Counted from the stretch's first letter, positions 9,359 through 18,594 are shown. The stretch: DNA of 64,000 bases from JBGCEZ01 sp045106735 (GCA_045106735.1 JBGCEZ010000032.1:1-64000), one strand, 5' to 3'. Translations and numbers: made by a program. Notes: a model not told the origin generated them from the sequence alone.

Positions 9359-9733
9359 TGGCTCGGCATCCAGAGCGACCGGCGGGAAATCCGATGCGCC
9401 CGGATCGAAAATGCCTCCGCTTGGACCGAAAAGGCTACGAAGACAGCGAAAACAGGCCATTGACTTGTAAGCACTTAAGGGCAATGGGCTTGCGGCGTTT
9501 AAAACGGCCTTTGTTCGCGCAAATCAGCCGACGTCTGGCCGCAGGAAGGCATGTCTTTCGCGCGATGGTCTCTCAAATGAGTATCATCTCGCCCCCACGG
9601 GTCGTGCGATCGTGGAGCCCGCGTGTGCGGGTCACCTGTTCGTACGAGAACGCCTCGGTGCATTGGTGCGCCGTCGGGTGGATGAACCGAACGGTGCTCA
9701 TGGATGGGCATCAGTTCAATTCTGGAGAGTCAC
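9359..9733 (+). promoter_or_regulatory. 375-bp porin leader and likely promoter region
   Basis: This gap is visibly less GC-rich than its surroundings (9420-9600), as expected of a promoter region. It holds a TTGACT box (9460-9465) without a good -10 at standard distance, a perfect 5+1+5 inverted repeat CGTTT-A-AAACG (9496-9506) that could be an operator, and a TATCAT box (9582-9587) inside the small inverted repeat ATGA-GTA-TCAT. The precise promoter cannot be assigned. GGAGAG at 9724-9729 is the porin ribosome-binding site. No gene is supported here. Confidence 0.4.
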
Positions 9734-11020
9734 ATGAATTCGACGACGCGAGTCGGCCTCCTTGCCGGTGCGTCCATGCTGGCGGTGACGGGAGTCACCC
9801 TGGCCAATGGCAACGACGATTTTTCGGCCATGCAGCAGCGGATCGCCGCGATGGAAGCAGAGCTGGCTGCCCTCAAGGGCGACAGCTGGACCACGGAGGC
9901 TCGCGCCGACGAAGTCCGTTCCATCGTTGCTGATGTCCTCAACGACGCTGACAGCCGTTCGAGCCTTCTGCAGTCCGGCGGCAGCGCTGGCTGGAACCGC
10001 GGCTTCATGCTCGGTTCCGCGGACGGTGCCTACAACCTGAAGGTTGCCGGTCAGGTCCAGTTCCGCTTCGTTGCTGGCCTTCGGGACAACAGCGCGGATG
10101 ACACGGTCTACGGTTTCTCGAACCGTCGCACCAAGCTGAAGTTCAGCGGCAACATCGTTGACCGCAGCTGGAAGTACTACGTCCAGGTCGCCGCCAACCG
10201 CAATGGTGGTGCGGTCGGTCTGGAGCAGGCGTACATCGAGAAGGACTTCGACGGCTTCTCCGTCAAGGCCGGTCAGTTCAAGACCAGCTTCCTGAACGAA
10301 GAGAACATCTCGTCGAGCCGTCAGCTCGCCGCCGAGCGTTCGCTCGTCAACGAGACCTTCAACCAGGACTACTCGCAGGGCGTGCAGTTCACCTGGGACG
10401 TGGACAACCTCCGCTTCTCGGCCGCCTTCACCGATGGCTTCGGTTCGCGGAACAACGCTCGCGAGACTGAGTTCGCCATTCAGGCCCGCGTCGACGCGGT
10501 CCTCGCTGGCAACATGAGCCAGTTCGCTGACTTCACCAGCCCCATGGGCAGTGAGTACGGCGTCAAGATCGGTGCGGCCGCCCGCTTCGAGAAGGACGAG
10601 TACGGCACGGCTGCCGCCGGCGAAGCTGAGCGCTACGGCCTCACCATCGACGGTCAGGTCGAAGGCGACGGCTGGAACTTCTTCGGTGCGTTCATCTACA
10701 ACTCCGTCGACACCGGCGGTTCGGCCGATCCCGACCAGATCGCGATCGTCCTCCAGGGCGGCTACTACTTCCAGGACGACCTGGAAGGCTTCGCCCGCTA
10801 CGAGTACGCGGACTTCGACGTGATGGGTGCTGAGGACCTCAACGTCTTCACCGTCGGCGTCAACAAGTACTTCGCCTCGCACAGCGCCAAGTGGACCACG
10901 GACATCGGCTTCGCCTTTGATTCCCTGGCCAGCGGCTTTGGCGGCACCGGCTTCGCGGCCGACTCCGCCAACGAAGACGGCCAGATCGTCTTCCGCTCGC
11001 AGTTCCAGCTCCTCTTCTAA
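9734..11020 (+). CDS. outer-membrane porin (phosphate-selective porin O/P-like)
   Basis: 428 residues. ATG 9734 follows GGAGAG and starts an export signal (STTRVGLLAGASMLAVTGVTLA). Then comes a short coiled-coil stretch (SAMQQRIAAMEAELAALKG, about 30-50), as in planctomycete porins, and a long beta-barrel of alternating polar and aromatic residues (GQVQFRF, SWKYYVQVAAN, VKAGQFKTSFLNEE). The protein ends FRSQFQLLF, with the terminal Phe typical of BAM-inserted barrels. The AGQFK and LNEE region resembles the OprO/OprP family, but no solute can be assigned. Codon use is markedly uniform (GGT, GCT, CGC, AAG), and a strong terminator follows; both suggest high expression. Confidence 0.85.
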   Translation: MNSTTRVGLLAGASMLAVTGVTLANGNDDFSAMQQRIAAMEAELAALKGDSWTTEARADEVRSIVADVLNDADSRSSLLQSGGSAGWNRGFMLGSADGAYNLKVAGQVQFRFVAGLRDNSADDTVYGFSNRRTKLKFSGNIVDRSWKYYVQVAANRNGGAVGLEQAYIEKDFDGFSVKAGQFKTSFLNEENISSSRQLAAERSLVNETFNQDYSQGVQFTWDVDNLRFSAAFTDGFGSRNNARETEFAIQARVDAVLAGNMSQFADFTSPMGSEYGVKIGAAARFEKDEYGTAAAGEAERYGLTIDGQVEGDGWNFFGAFIYNSVDTGGSADPDQIAIVLQGGYYFQDDLEGFARYEYADFDVMGAEDLNVFTVGVNKYFASHSAKWTTDIGFAFDSLASGFGGTGFAADSANEDGQIVFRSQFQLLF

Positions 11021-11081
11021 GTTGAGCGTGGCCTGACGGTCGACGGCTTGCCGCCGACCCTCGAGCAACTGATGACAGTCG

Positions 11082-11113
11082 GCGACGGCCGGTCCCTCGG
11101 GATCGGCCGTCGC
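11082..11113 (+). terminator. strong hairpin after the porin gene
   Basis: A 15-nt arm (11082-11096) pairs with 11099-11113 with a single G-T wobble; in practice a 13-bp stem with a small loop around CCTCGG. A T-richer stretch (TGCATTGTGT) follows. It lies 61 bp beyond the porin stop. Most probably the porin transcription terminator. Confidence 0.65.
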
Positions 11114-11135
11114 TGCATTGTGTCGCGAGGCCGCG

Positions 11136-11180
11136 GATGCCGCGGACGCGACGGACGCGACGGATGCGGTGGATGCGGCG
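11136..11180. repeat. 9-bp tandem array, 5 units
   Basis: Five 9-bp units of the form GA(C/T)GCG(A/G)CG lie in the 325-bp gap 11021-11345 before the DUF3179 gene. Similar GAC/GAT-GCG repeats encode Ala-Asp tracts inside the neighbouring gene (12410-12480) and at 60327-60420, so the same kind of expansion occurs in coding and gene-free DNA. Beyond this array and the porin hairpin the gap holds nothing I can support. Confidence 0.7.
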
Positions 11181-11345
11181 ACGGCAGTGGGGGGCGGCGG
11201 GTGCGCCAGCGTGCGCGTTTCGCGTGGCGAGCCCGGGGCACGGAGGCGAGCGCGCATGCATCGGGGGGCTGGCGAACACGTTCGCCCGTCCTGCAATCGC
11301 GGCCCAATCGGCGGCCGGCCGGTGACTGCCGGCATACACTCGGGC

Positions 11346-12872
11346 ATGTCCAGTTCGACCACCTCACCGACGCCGGCCGCCGGCTCACCCGAGTCATCCC
11401 GCGAGCGATCCGGCCCGCTGTTCACCTTCGCGTCCGGCGGCTGGGTGCTGCTGCTCGCACTGGCCATTGGCATCCTGATCGTGATTTTCACGTTGCTGCC
11501 GGCCCTGCGACGCATGGCCGATCGGCCCCCGGGCGATGGCCAGGATCCGGCGACGTACGGCTTCATCCTGGAGCCGGCCGATCCCACGATCACCGAGCTG
11601 ATCCCGGCGCAATTGCACCGCGACATGGCCGCCCCGTTCGTGAACCCGGCGGCCCTGGACGCCGACGGCGTCGCCGCCTGGACCGAGGAGAACCGCGGCA
11701 AGTACCTCGTCTCCGGAGACATCGTCGCCGGCGTCGCGATCTCGGGCGAGGCCCGGGCCTACCCGCGGACGTGGATGCAGTTCCACGAAGTCGCCAACGA
11801 CACGGTGGGCGACGTTCCGATCCTGGTCGTCTGGGGACCCTTGGCCCGCGTGGTGGCCGTGTACGACCGCCGGGTGGACGGTCGGACGCTGCAGTTCGGA
11901 ACCAGCGGCCTGTTGGATGACTCGACCATGCTCGTCTACGGACGGGATGTCGCACCGTCGGGGGCTGGTTCAACGAGCTCCACGGGCTCTGCGGTCCCGG
12001 CGGACGGCGAGGTGGCGCCCGCGGCCGCTGCACCGGCTGACGCGAGCGGTGAGCCAGCATCCCCGGCCTACGGCGGCGAAAGCCTCTGGGATCCCGTGAC
12101 CGGCCGGGCGGTGACCGGTCCGGACCACGCGGCGGGGCTGGAGCTCACGCGGATCCCGTTCACCCTGACGCATTACGCCGACTGGATGTCCATGCATCCG
12201 GCGTCCACGATCCTGGCCCGCGACGAACTGATGGAAGAGCGGTACACCAAGACCAGCTTCGAACGCTACTGGACCGAAGACGAGATGCTGTACCCCGTCG
12301 ACGATCTCCCGACCGCGCCGGTGCGGGCCAAGGAGCCGTGTTTGGTCCTGACGTCGGCCCGGCCTGGAGTGCCCGCGGTGATCGTGCCGTTCGCCTGGGT
12401 CGCCGAAGTCGCCGAAGTTGACGCGGCCGCAGATGCTGCCGACGCCGCCGACGCCGCCGACGCCGCGAAGTCCGCCGATGTCGCGAGCGCCCCCGAAGCT
12501 CCGGACGCGGCGGCATCGGGAGCAGCGGCATCGGGGTCCTCGGTCCCGGGAGCCGCGGTCAGTCCGCCGATCGATCAAGCCTACGGCGAGCGCGATACCC
12601 GGCGCGCGTTCGTGCGGGGGCCGGACGGCCGTCCCGTTGAAGTCGAGCGGCCTCGGCCGCCGGTGCGCCGCTGGTCCGTGGACGGCCCCGATGGGCCGGT
12701 CACGATTCTCCTGCACGTGGATCCGCCGGTCATGACCGCCGTCGACGCCAATGGCGATGCGATTCCGTTCGTGCAGTCGGCGTGGTTCGCGTGGAAGCGG
12801 ACGGGGCAGGCGGCGCGTTTCGTCGAGCGAACCGGCGGCCTGGACGCGCCGGGAACCGGCGAACCAGGCTGA
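11346..12872 (+). CDS. DUF3179-domain membrane-anchored protein
   Basis: 508 residues from ATG 11346. One membrane helix near the N-terminus (GGWVLLLALAIGILIVIF, about 28-48) anchors a long exported part. The DUF3179 domain is recognisable: GEARAYPRTWMQFHEVAND, then PILVVWGPL, then LQFGTSGLL, DDSTMLVYGRD, ESLWDPVTGRAVTG and MHPASTILAR. Two low-complexity inserts break it: a Ser/Gly/Ala/Pro segment (about 205-235) and an Ala/Asp-rich stretch encoded by 9-bp repeats (about nt 12410-12480). DUF3179 proteins have no settled biochemical function. The upstream frame to 11118 is repeat-derived and rejected. It faces the minus-strand dehydratase gene across 167 bp. Confidence 0.85.
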   Translation: MSSSTTSPTPAAGSPESSRERSGPLFTFASGGWVLLLALAIGILIVIFTLLPALRRMADRPPGDGQDPATYGFILEPADPTITELIPAQLHRDMAAPFVNPAALDADGVAAWTEENRGKYLVSGDIVAGVAISGEARAYPRTWMQFHEVANDTVGDVPILVVWGPLARVVAVYDRRVDGRTLQFGTSGLLDDSTMLVYGRDVAPSGAGSTSSTGSAVPADGEVAPAAAAPADASGEPASPAYGGESLWDPVTGRAVTGPDHAAGLELTRIPFTLTHYADWMSMHPASTILARDELMEERYTKTSFERYWTEDEMLYPVDDLPTAPVRAKEPCLVLTSARPGVPAVIVPFAWVAEVAEVDAAADAADAADAADAAKSADVASAPEAPDAAASGAAASGSSVPGAAVSPPIDQAYGERDTRRAFVRGPDGRPVEVERPRPPVRRWSVDGPDGPVTILLHVDPPVMTAVDANGDAIPFVQSAWFAWKRTGQAARFVERTGGLDAPGTGEPG

Positions 12873-13039
12873 GCCAGTGTCAGGCTGAAACGGCACGCCA
12901 GGTGCGGTGCGCCAGTGAGACAGCCACCGTTCGCGTTCGGCTTGATTCGTGATGATCTGGTGTTCGGGTCGCGTTCGATCTGAATTCGGCCGCCTTGCGA
13001 TCGCCTTCCGGTTCCGGCGCGTGCGCCCTCAGCTCCCGC

Positions 13040-14071
13040 TCACCAGGGCAGCCGGTCCAGATCGACGTTCCCGCCGCAGAGCACGATGCCCACCCGGGCA
13101 CCTTCTGGCACCGCCGCGGTGAATGCGGGCTCCATGGCCGCGGCCAGGCCGACCGCGCCGCTCGGTTCAACCACCAGCTTCATCGACTCCATGATCATCC
13201 GCATGGCGCGGACGATGGCCGCATCGTCGACGGTCACGATCGTCTCCAGGCTGGCCCGGAGGATCGGCCACGTGTGCTCGCCCAGGGTGGTGAGCAAGCC
13301 ATCGGCGATGGTGTCCGGCACGTGCGTCGCAATGCGCTCGCCGCTGGCCAGGGATCGGGCCGCGTCGTCGGCCCCGGCCGGTTCCGCTCCGATCAGCCGG
13401 ATGGTGGGGTCCGTGCCGCGCACGGCCACGCAGATGCCGCTCATCATGCCGCCGCCACCCACCGGGGCGATCACCACGTCCAGGTCCGCCGCGTCCTCGA
13501 GCAGCTCGAGGGCCATGGTGCCCTGGCCGGCGATGACCCGCGGGTCGTCGTAGGGGTGCACGAGCGCCGCGCCCGTTTCGGCGATGACCGCGGCCGTGGT
13601 GGTTTCGCGGGCGGCCAGCGTCGGCTCGCAGAGCACGATCGTCGCCCCGTATTCGGCCACCGCCGCCTGCTTCACCGCCGGAGCGTTGGACGGCATGACG
13701 ATCGTTGCCGGGATGCCGCGGGTCCCGGCGGCCAGGGCCAGGGCCTGGGCGTGGTTGCCGGACGAGTGCGTGACGACGCCGCGGGCCGCGTCGGCGGCGC
13801 TCAGGCTCTGCACCGCATTCGTCGCCCCGCGGTACTTGAACGCCCCGACCCGCTGCAGGTTCTCGCACTTGAAGTGCAGCGACCGGCCGCACGCCGCATC
13901 AATGCGGCGCGAGGTCATCACCGGCGTGCGGTGGACGAACCCGGCGATGCGCGCCGCCGCCGCCTGGACGTCGTCCACGGTGACGGCGGGTGGCGTGCCG
14001 TCCGCCATCCGGTCAACCGTCGCCGCCGGATCGTCGCCGCCGGCGGACGCTGGACGTCCGCCCTCGGTCAC
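13040..14071 (-). CDS. PLP-dependent threonine/serine dehydratase or serine racemase family protein
   Basis: 343 residues, fold-type II PLP enzyme. The Schiff-base lysine lies in GAFKYRGATNA; the substrate loop is HSSGNHAQALA; the phosphate-binding Gly loop is VGGGGMMSG; the C-terminus carries VLCGGNVDLDRL. There is no ACT regulatory domain, so it resembles the short catabolic threonine ammonia-lyase or serine racemase rather than biosynthetic IlvA; these cannot be told apart by eye. GTG 14071 overlaps the prfB TGA by 4 nt (GTGA), so translation is probably coupled to RF2. The first 28 residues are a variable extension. Confidence 0.88.
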   Translation of the reverse strand: MTEGGRPASAGGDDPAATVDRMADGTPPAVTVDDVQAAAARIAGFVHRTPVMTSRRIDAACGRSLHFKCENLQRVGAFKYRGATNAVQSLSAADAARGVVTHSSGNHAQALALAAGTRGIPATIVMPSNAPAVKQAAVAEYGATIVLCEPTLAARETTTAAVIAETGAALVHPYDDPRVIAGQGTMALELLEDAADLDVVIAPVGGGGMMSGICVAVRGTDPTIRLIGAEPAGADDAARSLASGERIATHVPDTIADGLLTTLGEHTWPILRASLETIVTVDDAAIVRAMRMIMESMKLVVEPSGAVGLAAAMEPAFTAAVPEGARVGIVLCGGNVDLDRLPW

Positions 14072-15184
14072 GCCGTCGCTTCCTTGTCGGATCGTCGCCG
14101 CTTGAGTTCGGCGTCGATGAAGCCTTCGATCGCCCCGTCCAGCACCGTCTGCGGGTTGCCGACCTCGTGGCCGGTCCGGTGGTCCTTCACGCGGTTGTCG
14201 TAAATCACGTACGAACGGATCTGCGTGCCCCAGCCGCGATCGACCTTGCCGCCGGTCGCGTCGTCAAGTTCGGCCTGGCGGCGTTCTTCTTCGAGCAAGT
14301 CGAGCTTGGCCTGCAGCACCTGCATCGCCTGCCGCTTGTTCTGCGGCTGGTCTCGGAAGGTCGATGCCACCACCATGATGCCCGTCGGCTTGTGCACGAT
14401 GCGCACGGCCGAGGCCACCTTGTTCACGTTCTGGCCGCCGGGGCCGCTGGAACGGGCGAACGTCATGATGTCGAGTTCGTTCTCGTCGATCGTGACGTCG
14501 GACTCTTCAAACTCGGGGATCACGTCGACGGTGGCGAACGACGTCTGCCGCTTGCCTTGACTGTTGAACGGGCTCACGCGGGCCAGGCGGTGCGTCCCGC
14601 GTTCGCAGTTCATGTACCCAAAGGCGTAGGGGCCCTTGATGTGGTACGTGACTTCGCTCACGCCGACTTCGGTGCCGTGGCTCTTGGAGATCTCGTTGAT
14701 CTTGAAGCCCATCTTCTCCCAGTAGTAGAGGTACATGCGCTCAAGCATCGACGCCCAGTCGTCGGCTTCGGTCCCGCCGTCGCCGGATTGGATCGCGACG
14801 AAGCAGTCACGGTGGTCGTGCTTGCCCGACAGCAGCGAGCGCAGTTCAACACGCTCCATCTTGGAGACGAGCGCGTGCAGGGAGCCGTCGACTTCTTCCA
14901 GGAGTTCGGCGTCGCCGGCCTCGCGGGCCAGTTCGTATCCGACCTGCACGTCTTCAAACTCAGTCAGGACCGCCTCGAGACCTTCGGTCTGGGCTTTAGC
15001 CAGCTTGAACTTGGCGATGGTCTTCTGGGCCGCCTCTTGGTCGCTCCAGAAGTCCGCATCGTTCATCTGTTGTTGCAGCGCTTCACGCTGCTCGACCTTG
15101 GTGTCGTAGTCAAAGAGAGTCGCGGATCGTTACAATCCGCGCCTCGAGATCGTCGATCACCGGCTGGTGCGCGTCGTAGAACAT
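14068..15184 (-). CDS. prfB: peptide chain release factor 2, expressed through a programmed +1 frameshift
   Basis: RF2 reads UAA and UGA stop codons and releases the finished protein. The main frame carries the RF2 recognition tripeptide SPF (LARVSPFNSQGKR) and the catalytic GGQ (SSGPGGQNVNK). That frame has an ATG at 15066, but real synthesis starts at ATG 15184 (AAGG upstream). 24 codons (MFYDAHQPVIDDLEARI...RDSL) are followed by in-frame TGA (15112-15110) in the context CTT TGA C. A +1 shift there enters GAC TAC GAC ACC AAG and joins the long frame, giving about 371 residues, close to other RF2 proteins. High RF2 would terminate at the TGA, so the gene controls itself. Downstream it overlaps the dehydratase gene by GTGA. 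Confidence 0.96.
15109..15115 (-). promoter_or_regulatory. prfB programmed +1 frameshift site (CTT TGA C)
   Basis: On the minus strand codon 24 CTT (15115-15113) is followed by TGA (15112-15110) and C (15109), the same heptamer as in E. coli prfB. The upstream codons are ATC CGC GAC TCT; the AGGGGG Shine-Dalgarno-like stimulator found in E. coli three bases before CTT is absent. Confidence 0.93.
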
Positions 15185-15305
15185 GGTGGACCTTGCAAGA
15201 ACGCCGTGGATGCGCGCCGGGGAATCCCGCCGCCGAGTCGATCAGTGTACCACCCGATCCCGTGATGGAAGCGGCATGGCCGGCCCCGCATTCGGCGGTT
15301 TCGGT

Positions 15306-15382
15306 GCGGTTCCGGCGTGGTTCTAGCGTGGCTCTGGCGTGGCTCTGGCGTGGCTCTGGCGTGGTTCTGGCGCGGTTTCGGT
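15306..15382. repeat. 11-bp tandem array, 7 units
   Basis: Seven abutting 11-bp units; the consensus GTGGCTCTGGC is exact at 15328-15360, with the outer units diverged (GCGGTTCCGGC, GTGGTTCTAGC, GTGGTTCTGGC, GCGGTTTCGGT). It lies between the end of the FMN reductase gene and the start of prfB, both minus strand. Nothing else is evident in the 267-bp gap 15185-15451. Confidence 0.9.
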
Positions 15383-15451
15383 GCCGATGCCCGGCGAATT
15401 CGATGCGACCCAAAGGAACGAAGAGCGGAAGCCGTCGGACGCGTGGTCGCC

Positions 15452-16033
15452 TCAGCGATTGAGGGCCCGGCAAAGGCCGGCGACGTCCGTTCCGACCGAG
15501 CGGACCATCTTCTCGAGCCGTTCTTCGGCCAAGGCGTTGCGGGCTTCGTTGAGTTGTCCGTGGACCCCGCCGACGGCGGCCTGGTTCGGGTGCACGATGA
15601 CCTTGATGCTCGAGAGGATCGCCCGCACGTGGGTCAGGCCACGAAGTCCACCGAGACCGCCGGGGCTCGCGGCGACCAGGCCGGCCACCTTGCCGTCAAA
15701 GCAGTCCAGCGGCGGCTGCCCTTCGGTCGGCCGGCTCACCCAGTCGATCGCGTTCTTGAGGGCGGGGCTGATCGACGAGTTGTATTCGGGGCAGCCAATG
15801 AGCAGGCCATGGTGGGCCCGGAACAGTTCGATCAGGCGCGCCGCGGCTTCCGGACGGCCGGACTCGGCTTCGATGTCCTCATTGAACAGGGGCAGATCGA
15901 AGTCCCGAAGCGAGATGAGCGTGACTTCGGCGCCGGCCGCGCGGGCGGCGTCGGCGGCGATGCCGACGACGGCTTGGTTGAACGAGGCTTGGCGAAGGCT
16001 GCCACTGAAGGCGAGGATTCGGGGCGTGCTCAT
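15452..16033 (-). CDS. NADPH-dependent FMN reductase family protein
   Basis: 193 residues, flavodoxin-like fold. Family motifs: the FMN phosphate loop FSGSLRQASFNQA at the N-terminus, then GCPEYNSSISPALKNAIDW, and AASPGGLGGLRGL. Such enzymes reduce FMN, quinones, azo compounds or metal ions with NAD(P)H, often as antioxidant activities in the cytoplasm; the physiological acceptor cannot be read. ATG 16033 has GGAG at suitable spacing. It lies 50 bp downstream of the S9 peptidase gene on the same strand and may be co-transcribed with it. Confidence 0.9.
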   Translation of the reverse strand: MSTPRILAFSGSLRQASFNQAVVGIAADAARAAGAEVTLISLRDFDLPLFNEDIEAESGRPEAAARLIELFRAHHGLLIGCPEYNSSISPALKNAIDWVSRPTEGQPPLDCFDGKVAGLVAASPGGLGGLRGLTHVRAILSSIKVIVHPNQAAVGGVHGQLNEARNALAEERLEKMVRSVGTDVAGLCRALNR

Positions 16034-16083
16034 GGGGGGCTCCGGGGAACAGGGTCAATGTTCGTCCGATGGTATCCGTCGCA

Positions 16084-18594
16084 TCAGGATGACGGCGAGT
16101 TCAGGACGTGGCGCCGAAGAAAGTCATCCATGCATTCGATCGACGTGACGAGCGACGACTGTCGTCGGAAGCCGTGCTGTTCGCCGGGGAAGAAGACGCT
16201 CTCGACGGGGACGCCGCGGGCCTCAAGGGCGGCGATGATGCGCCGCGACTGGGCCGGAGGCACCACGCGGTCTTCTTCGCCTTGGAGCACCAGCAATGGG
16301 GCGTTGATGTCGGCCGCCCGGTGGATCGGCGAACGGGCCCGGTACGTGTCGGCCGCTTCCGGCCACGGCCCGATCAAGCCGTCCATGTACATGGCCTCGA
16401 AGTCGTGGGTTTCGCCGACAAAGGACTCGAGATCGGCCACGCCGAAGCGGTTGATGCCCGCGCGAAAAAGATCGGTCTGGGCCAATGCGTGCAGCACGGT
16501 GAAGCCGCCGGCCGACCCGCCGGCGATGGCCATGCGGTGGCCGTCGACCCGTCCGGTCGCCGCCAGGTGGTGGGCGGCGGCGGCGCAGTCGGCGACATCG
16601 ACCTCTCCCCAGCGGTGGCGCAGCCGTTCGCGGTACGCCCGACCGTAGCCGGCACTGCCGCCATAGTCGACGTCGCAGAACGCCCAGCCGCGGCTCGTCC
16701 AATAGCGAATCTCCAGGTCGTACTCGAGGCGGGCGGCGCCGGTTGGTCCGCCGTGCGCCCGGAGCAACAGTGGCGGGGGCGGATCGTCCGGGCCGATGGT
16801 GTGGTCGGGATGGGCGGGGGGGTAGAACCAGGCGTGGGCGTGGTCGCCCGCGTGCGCCGCGCCGTCAACCGGGAAGGAGATGGCTTCCGGGGCGGGCAGG
16901 TACGCCGGGTCCACGCGGGCTCCCGGCATCTCGCGAACCACGCGGACCGAGCCCGGGGCGACGGGATCGATGCGCAGCACCGCCGTCGGGCGGCGGGGGT
17001 CGGTGGCCAGGGCGCCGGTGACCGGCGCCGGCGGCGCCTCGCCGTGGGCCTCGATCATCGCGTCGATGTCGACGGGCGGGAGGTGGCGGGGTGTCGCCGG
17101 TGTGGCCGGAGCGGGCGGAGCGGTGGGAGTGTACGGCACGGTCGGCGCGGCCAGCGCGGTCGGAGTGTACGGCGCGGTCGGCACGGCCAGCGCATCCGGC
17201 GGACCTGCCGCATTCGGGTCCGCTTCATCGCGATCCGGCCGAGCTTCCACGCCGAAGCCGGGCAAGTGGCGGTCATAGCGAGCGGCGGCGAGCGTTGTGA
17301 CGCGCGCCCACGTCGCATCGATGACCGCCGGGCGGCCGAGCCGGCCCTGGCGACCGGGCATGACCACCAGCCGGGTGGGCGGGCGACCGGCGGATCCGCG
17401 CACGCCCGCGAGCAGGCCAGCCGGCGGCGCGATCGCGTAGTGGCCGATGCCAAACTTCCACGGCAACCAACCGGGATCGGTCCCTGGCCGAAGGATGACC
17501 TCAACCCCGCCGGGTGCATGCGGCGCGTCTCGGTACACCCCCCATTGCCCGTCGCGGTCGCTGACGAACAGCAGGTCGCCGCCGGGCGTCCACTGTGGAT
17601 CGGTGACCATTTCGCGCGAGTCCGGCCCGCCGGCGACAATTCGCTGCGGCCCTTCCGCCGTGAGGTCGCCCGATCCCGTGAGTTCCGCTCGGTGCAGCGT
17701 CGAGGCATCCCAGGGCATGTCAGGATGATTCCAACTCGTCCAGGCAAGCTCGCGGCCGTGGGCGGCGATGCGCGGAGCGGCCAGAAAATCCGGGCCGACG
17801 ATCAGGTCGCGCACGGCGGATGACGGGCGTTGGTGCACGGCGTTGGCGTCGACTTCAGCGTCAGCCTCGGCCTCGGCCGCGCCACCGGCGACGGCTGCAT
17901 CGCCGCGGCCGAAACGAATCTCCGCGATGGAGCGGATCATCTGGCGTCCGCGGGAAGGCGGCCCATCGCCAGCGGTCCGCGGTCGTTCGCGGACGGCCAG
18001 GAGCCGTGAGCGCACCGGGTCGAAGGACGGATCGGCGAATCGGCCGTCGGCCGGACCGGTCAGGGGAATCGGCGTCGTCCCGTCTTCGTCGGTCAGCCAG
18101 ACCGTGCCGTCCGGATCCCGCACAAAGGCCACCCGGCCATCGTCGACGGCCAACGCGCCGCCGCCGTACTCGTGGACGCGGCTGCGAACATTGCACGTTG
18201 GCGGCGTCAGATCCGCCGGCGGATCATCGCCCCGTTGCTGAACCACCACGCCGCTGCCGCCGCTCTCGGGGCGCATCTCCACCCAATAGAGGCTGTCGCG
18301 GTCCGCCCGAAGATCGCCGGCGATGACCGCTCCGGCCGCCGCCAGCTCGGGCGAGATGGGGCTCGGCCATGTGCCAGCGACTGTGCCAGCGACCGGGCCA
18401 GTGACCGGGCCGGCGACCGTGCCGGCGGCCGGGCTGGCGGCCGGGCTGGCCACCGTGCCGTGGCCAGCGTCGGCCACATTCGCCGTGCTTCCCGCGGCCC
18501 CATCCGCCGCGGGCTCGGGCGGGGCGGGCGATGGCTCGGGTGACCGTTCTGGCGACGACGAGCGCGGTGAATCTGGCGGGGGGGGGGTCGACAT
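16084..18594 (-). CDS. S9 family (prolyl oligopeptidase / acylaminoacyl-type) peptidase
   Basis: 836 residues: an N-terminal beta-propeller region, then an alpha/beta-hydrolase domain. The triad is visible: Ser in GGSAGGFTVL (about 693), Asp in GEEDRVVPPAQ (about 773), His in GEQHGFRR (about 806). The oxyanion region RAHGGPT and DVDYGGSAGYGRAYRE are S9C hallmarks. S9C enzymes cleave acylated or short peptides. No signal peptide is seen; instead the first 75 residues are Pro/Ser/Ala/Gly/Thr/Val-rich and partly encoded by a 12-bp tandem repeat (18371-18454). A second repeat of about 36 bp (17120-17200) encodes a Pro/Ala/Thr/Tyr-rich insert between domains. Confidence 0.92.
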   Translation of the reverse strand: MSTPPPPDSPRSSSPERSPEPSPAPPEPAADGAAGSTANVADAGHGTVASPAASPAAGTVAGPVTGPVAGTVAGTWPSPISPELAAAGAVIAGDLRADRDSLYWVEMRPESGGSGVVVQQRGDDPPADLTPPTCNVRSRVHEYGGGALAVDDGRVAFVRDPDGTVWLTDEDGTTPIPLTGPADGRFADPSFDPVRSRLLAVRERPRTAGDGPPSRGRQMIRSIAEIRFGRGDAAVAGGAAEAEADAEVDANAVHQRPSSAVRDLIVGPDFLAAPRIAAHGRELAWTSWNHPDMPWDASTLHRAELTGSGDLTAEGPQRIVAGGPDSREMVTDPQWTPGGDLLFVSDRDGQWGVYRDAPHAPGGVEVILRPGTDPGWLPWKFGIGHYAIAPPAGLLAGVRGSAGRPPTRLVVMPGRQGRLGRPAVIDATWARVTTLAAARYDRHLPGFGVEARPDRDEADPNAAGPPDALAVPTAPYTPTALAAPTVPYTPTAPPAPATPATPRHLPPVDIDAMIEAHGEAPPAPVTGALATDPRRPTAVLRIDPVAPGSVRVVREMPGARVDPAYLPAPEAISFPVDGAAHAGDHAHAWFYPPAHPDHTIGPDDPPPPLLLRAHGGPTGAARLEYDLEIRYWTSRGWAFCDVDYGGSAGYGRAYRERLRHRWGEVDVADCAAAAHHLAATGRVDGHRMAIAGGSAGGFTVLHALAQTDLFRAGINRFGVADLESFVGETHDFEAMYMDGLIGPWPEAADTYRARSPIHRAADINAPLLVLQGEEDRVVPPAQSRRIIAALEARGVPVESVFFPGEQHGFRRQSSLVTSIECMDDFLRRHVLNSPSS
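18371..18454. repeat. 12-bp coding tandem repeat in the S9 peptidase gene, 7 units
   Basis: Seven units of about GTGCCAGCGACC, progressively diverged, encode a four-residue periodic segment (Gly-Pro/Thr-Val-Ala/Thr type) near the N-terminus of the peptidase. The unit is a multiple of 3, unlike the 11- and 13-bp arrays in gene-free DNA. Confidence 0.8.

Noticed and set aside
9460..9488. Porin promoter TTGACT with -10 near 9483
   Set aside because: The hexamer at the right spacing (AATGGG) does not resemble TATAAT; reported only as part of the leader region.
9716..11722. 668-codon minus-strand open frame across the porin gene
   Set aside because: Shadow frame; the plus strand has the signal peptide, ribosome-binding site and barrel pattern of a porin.
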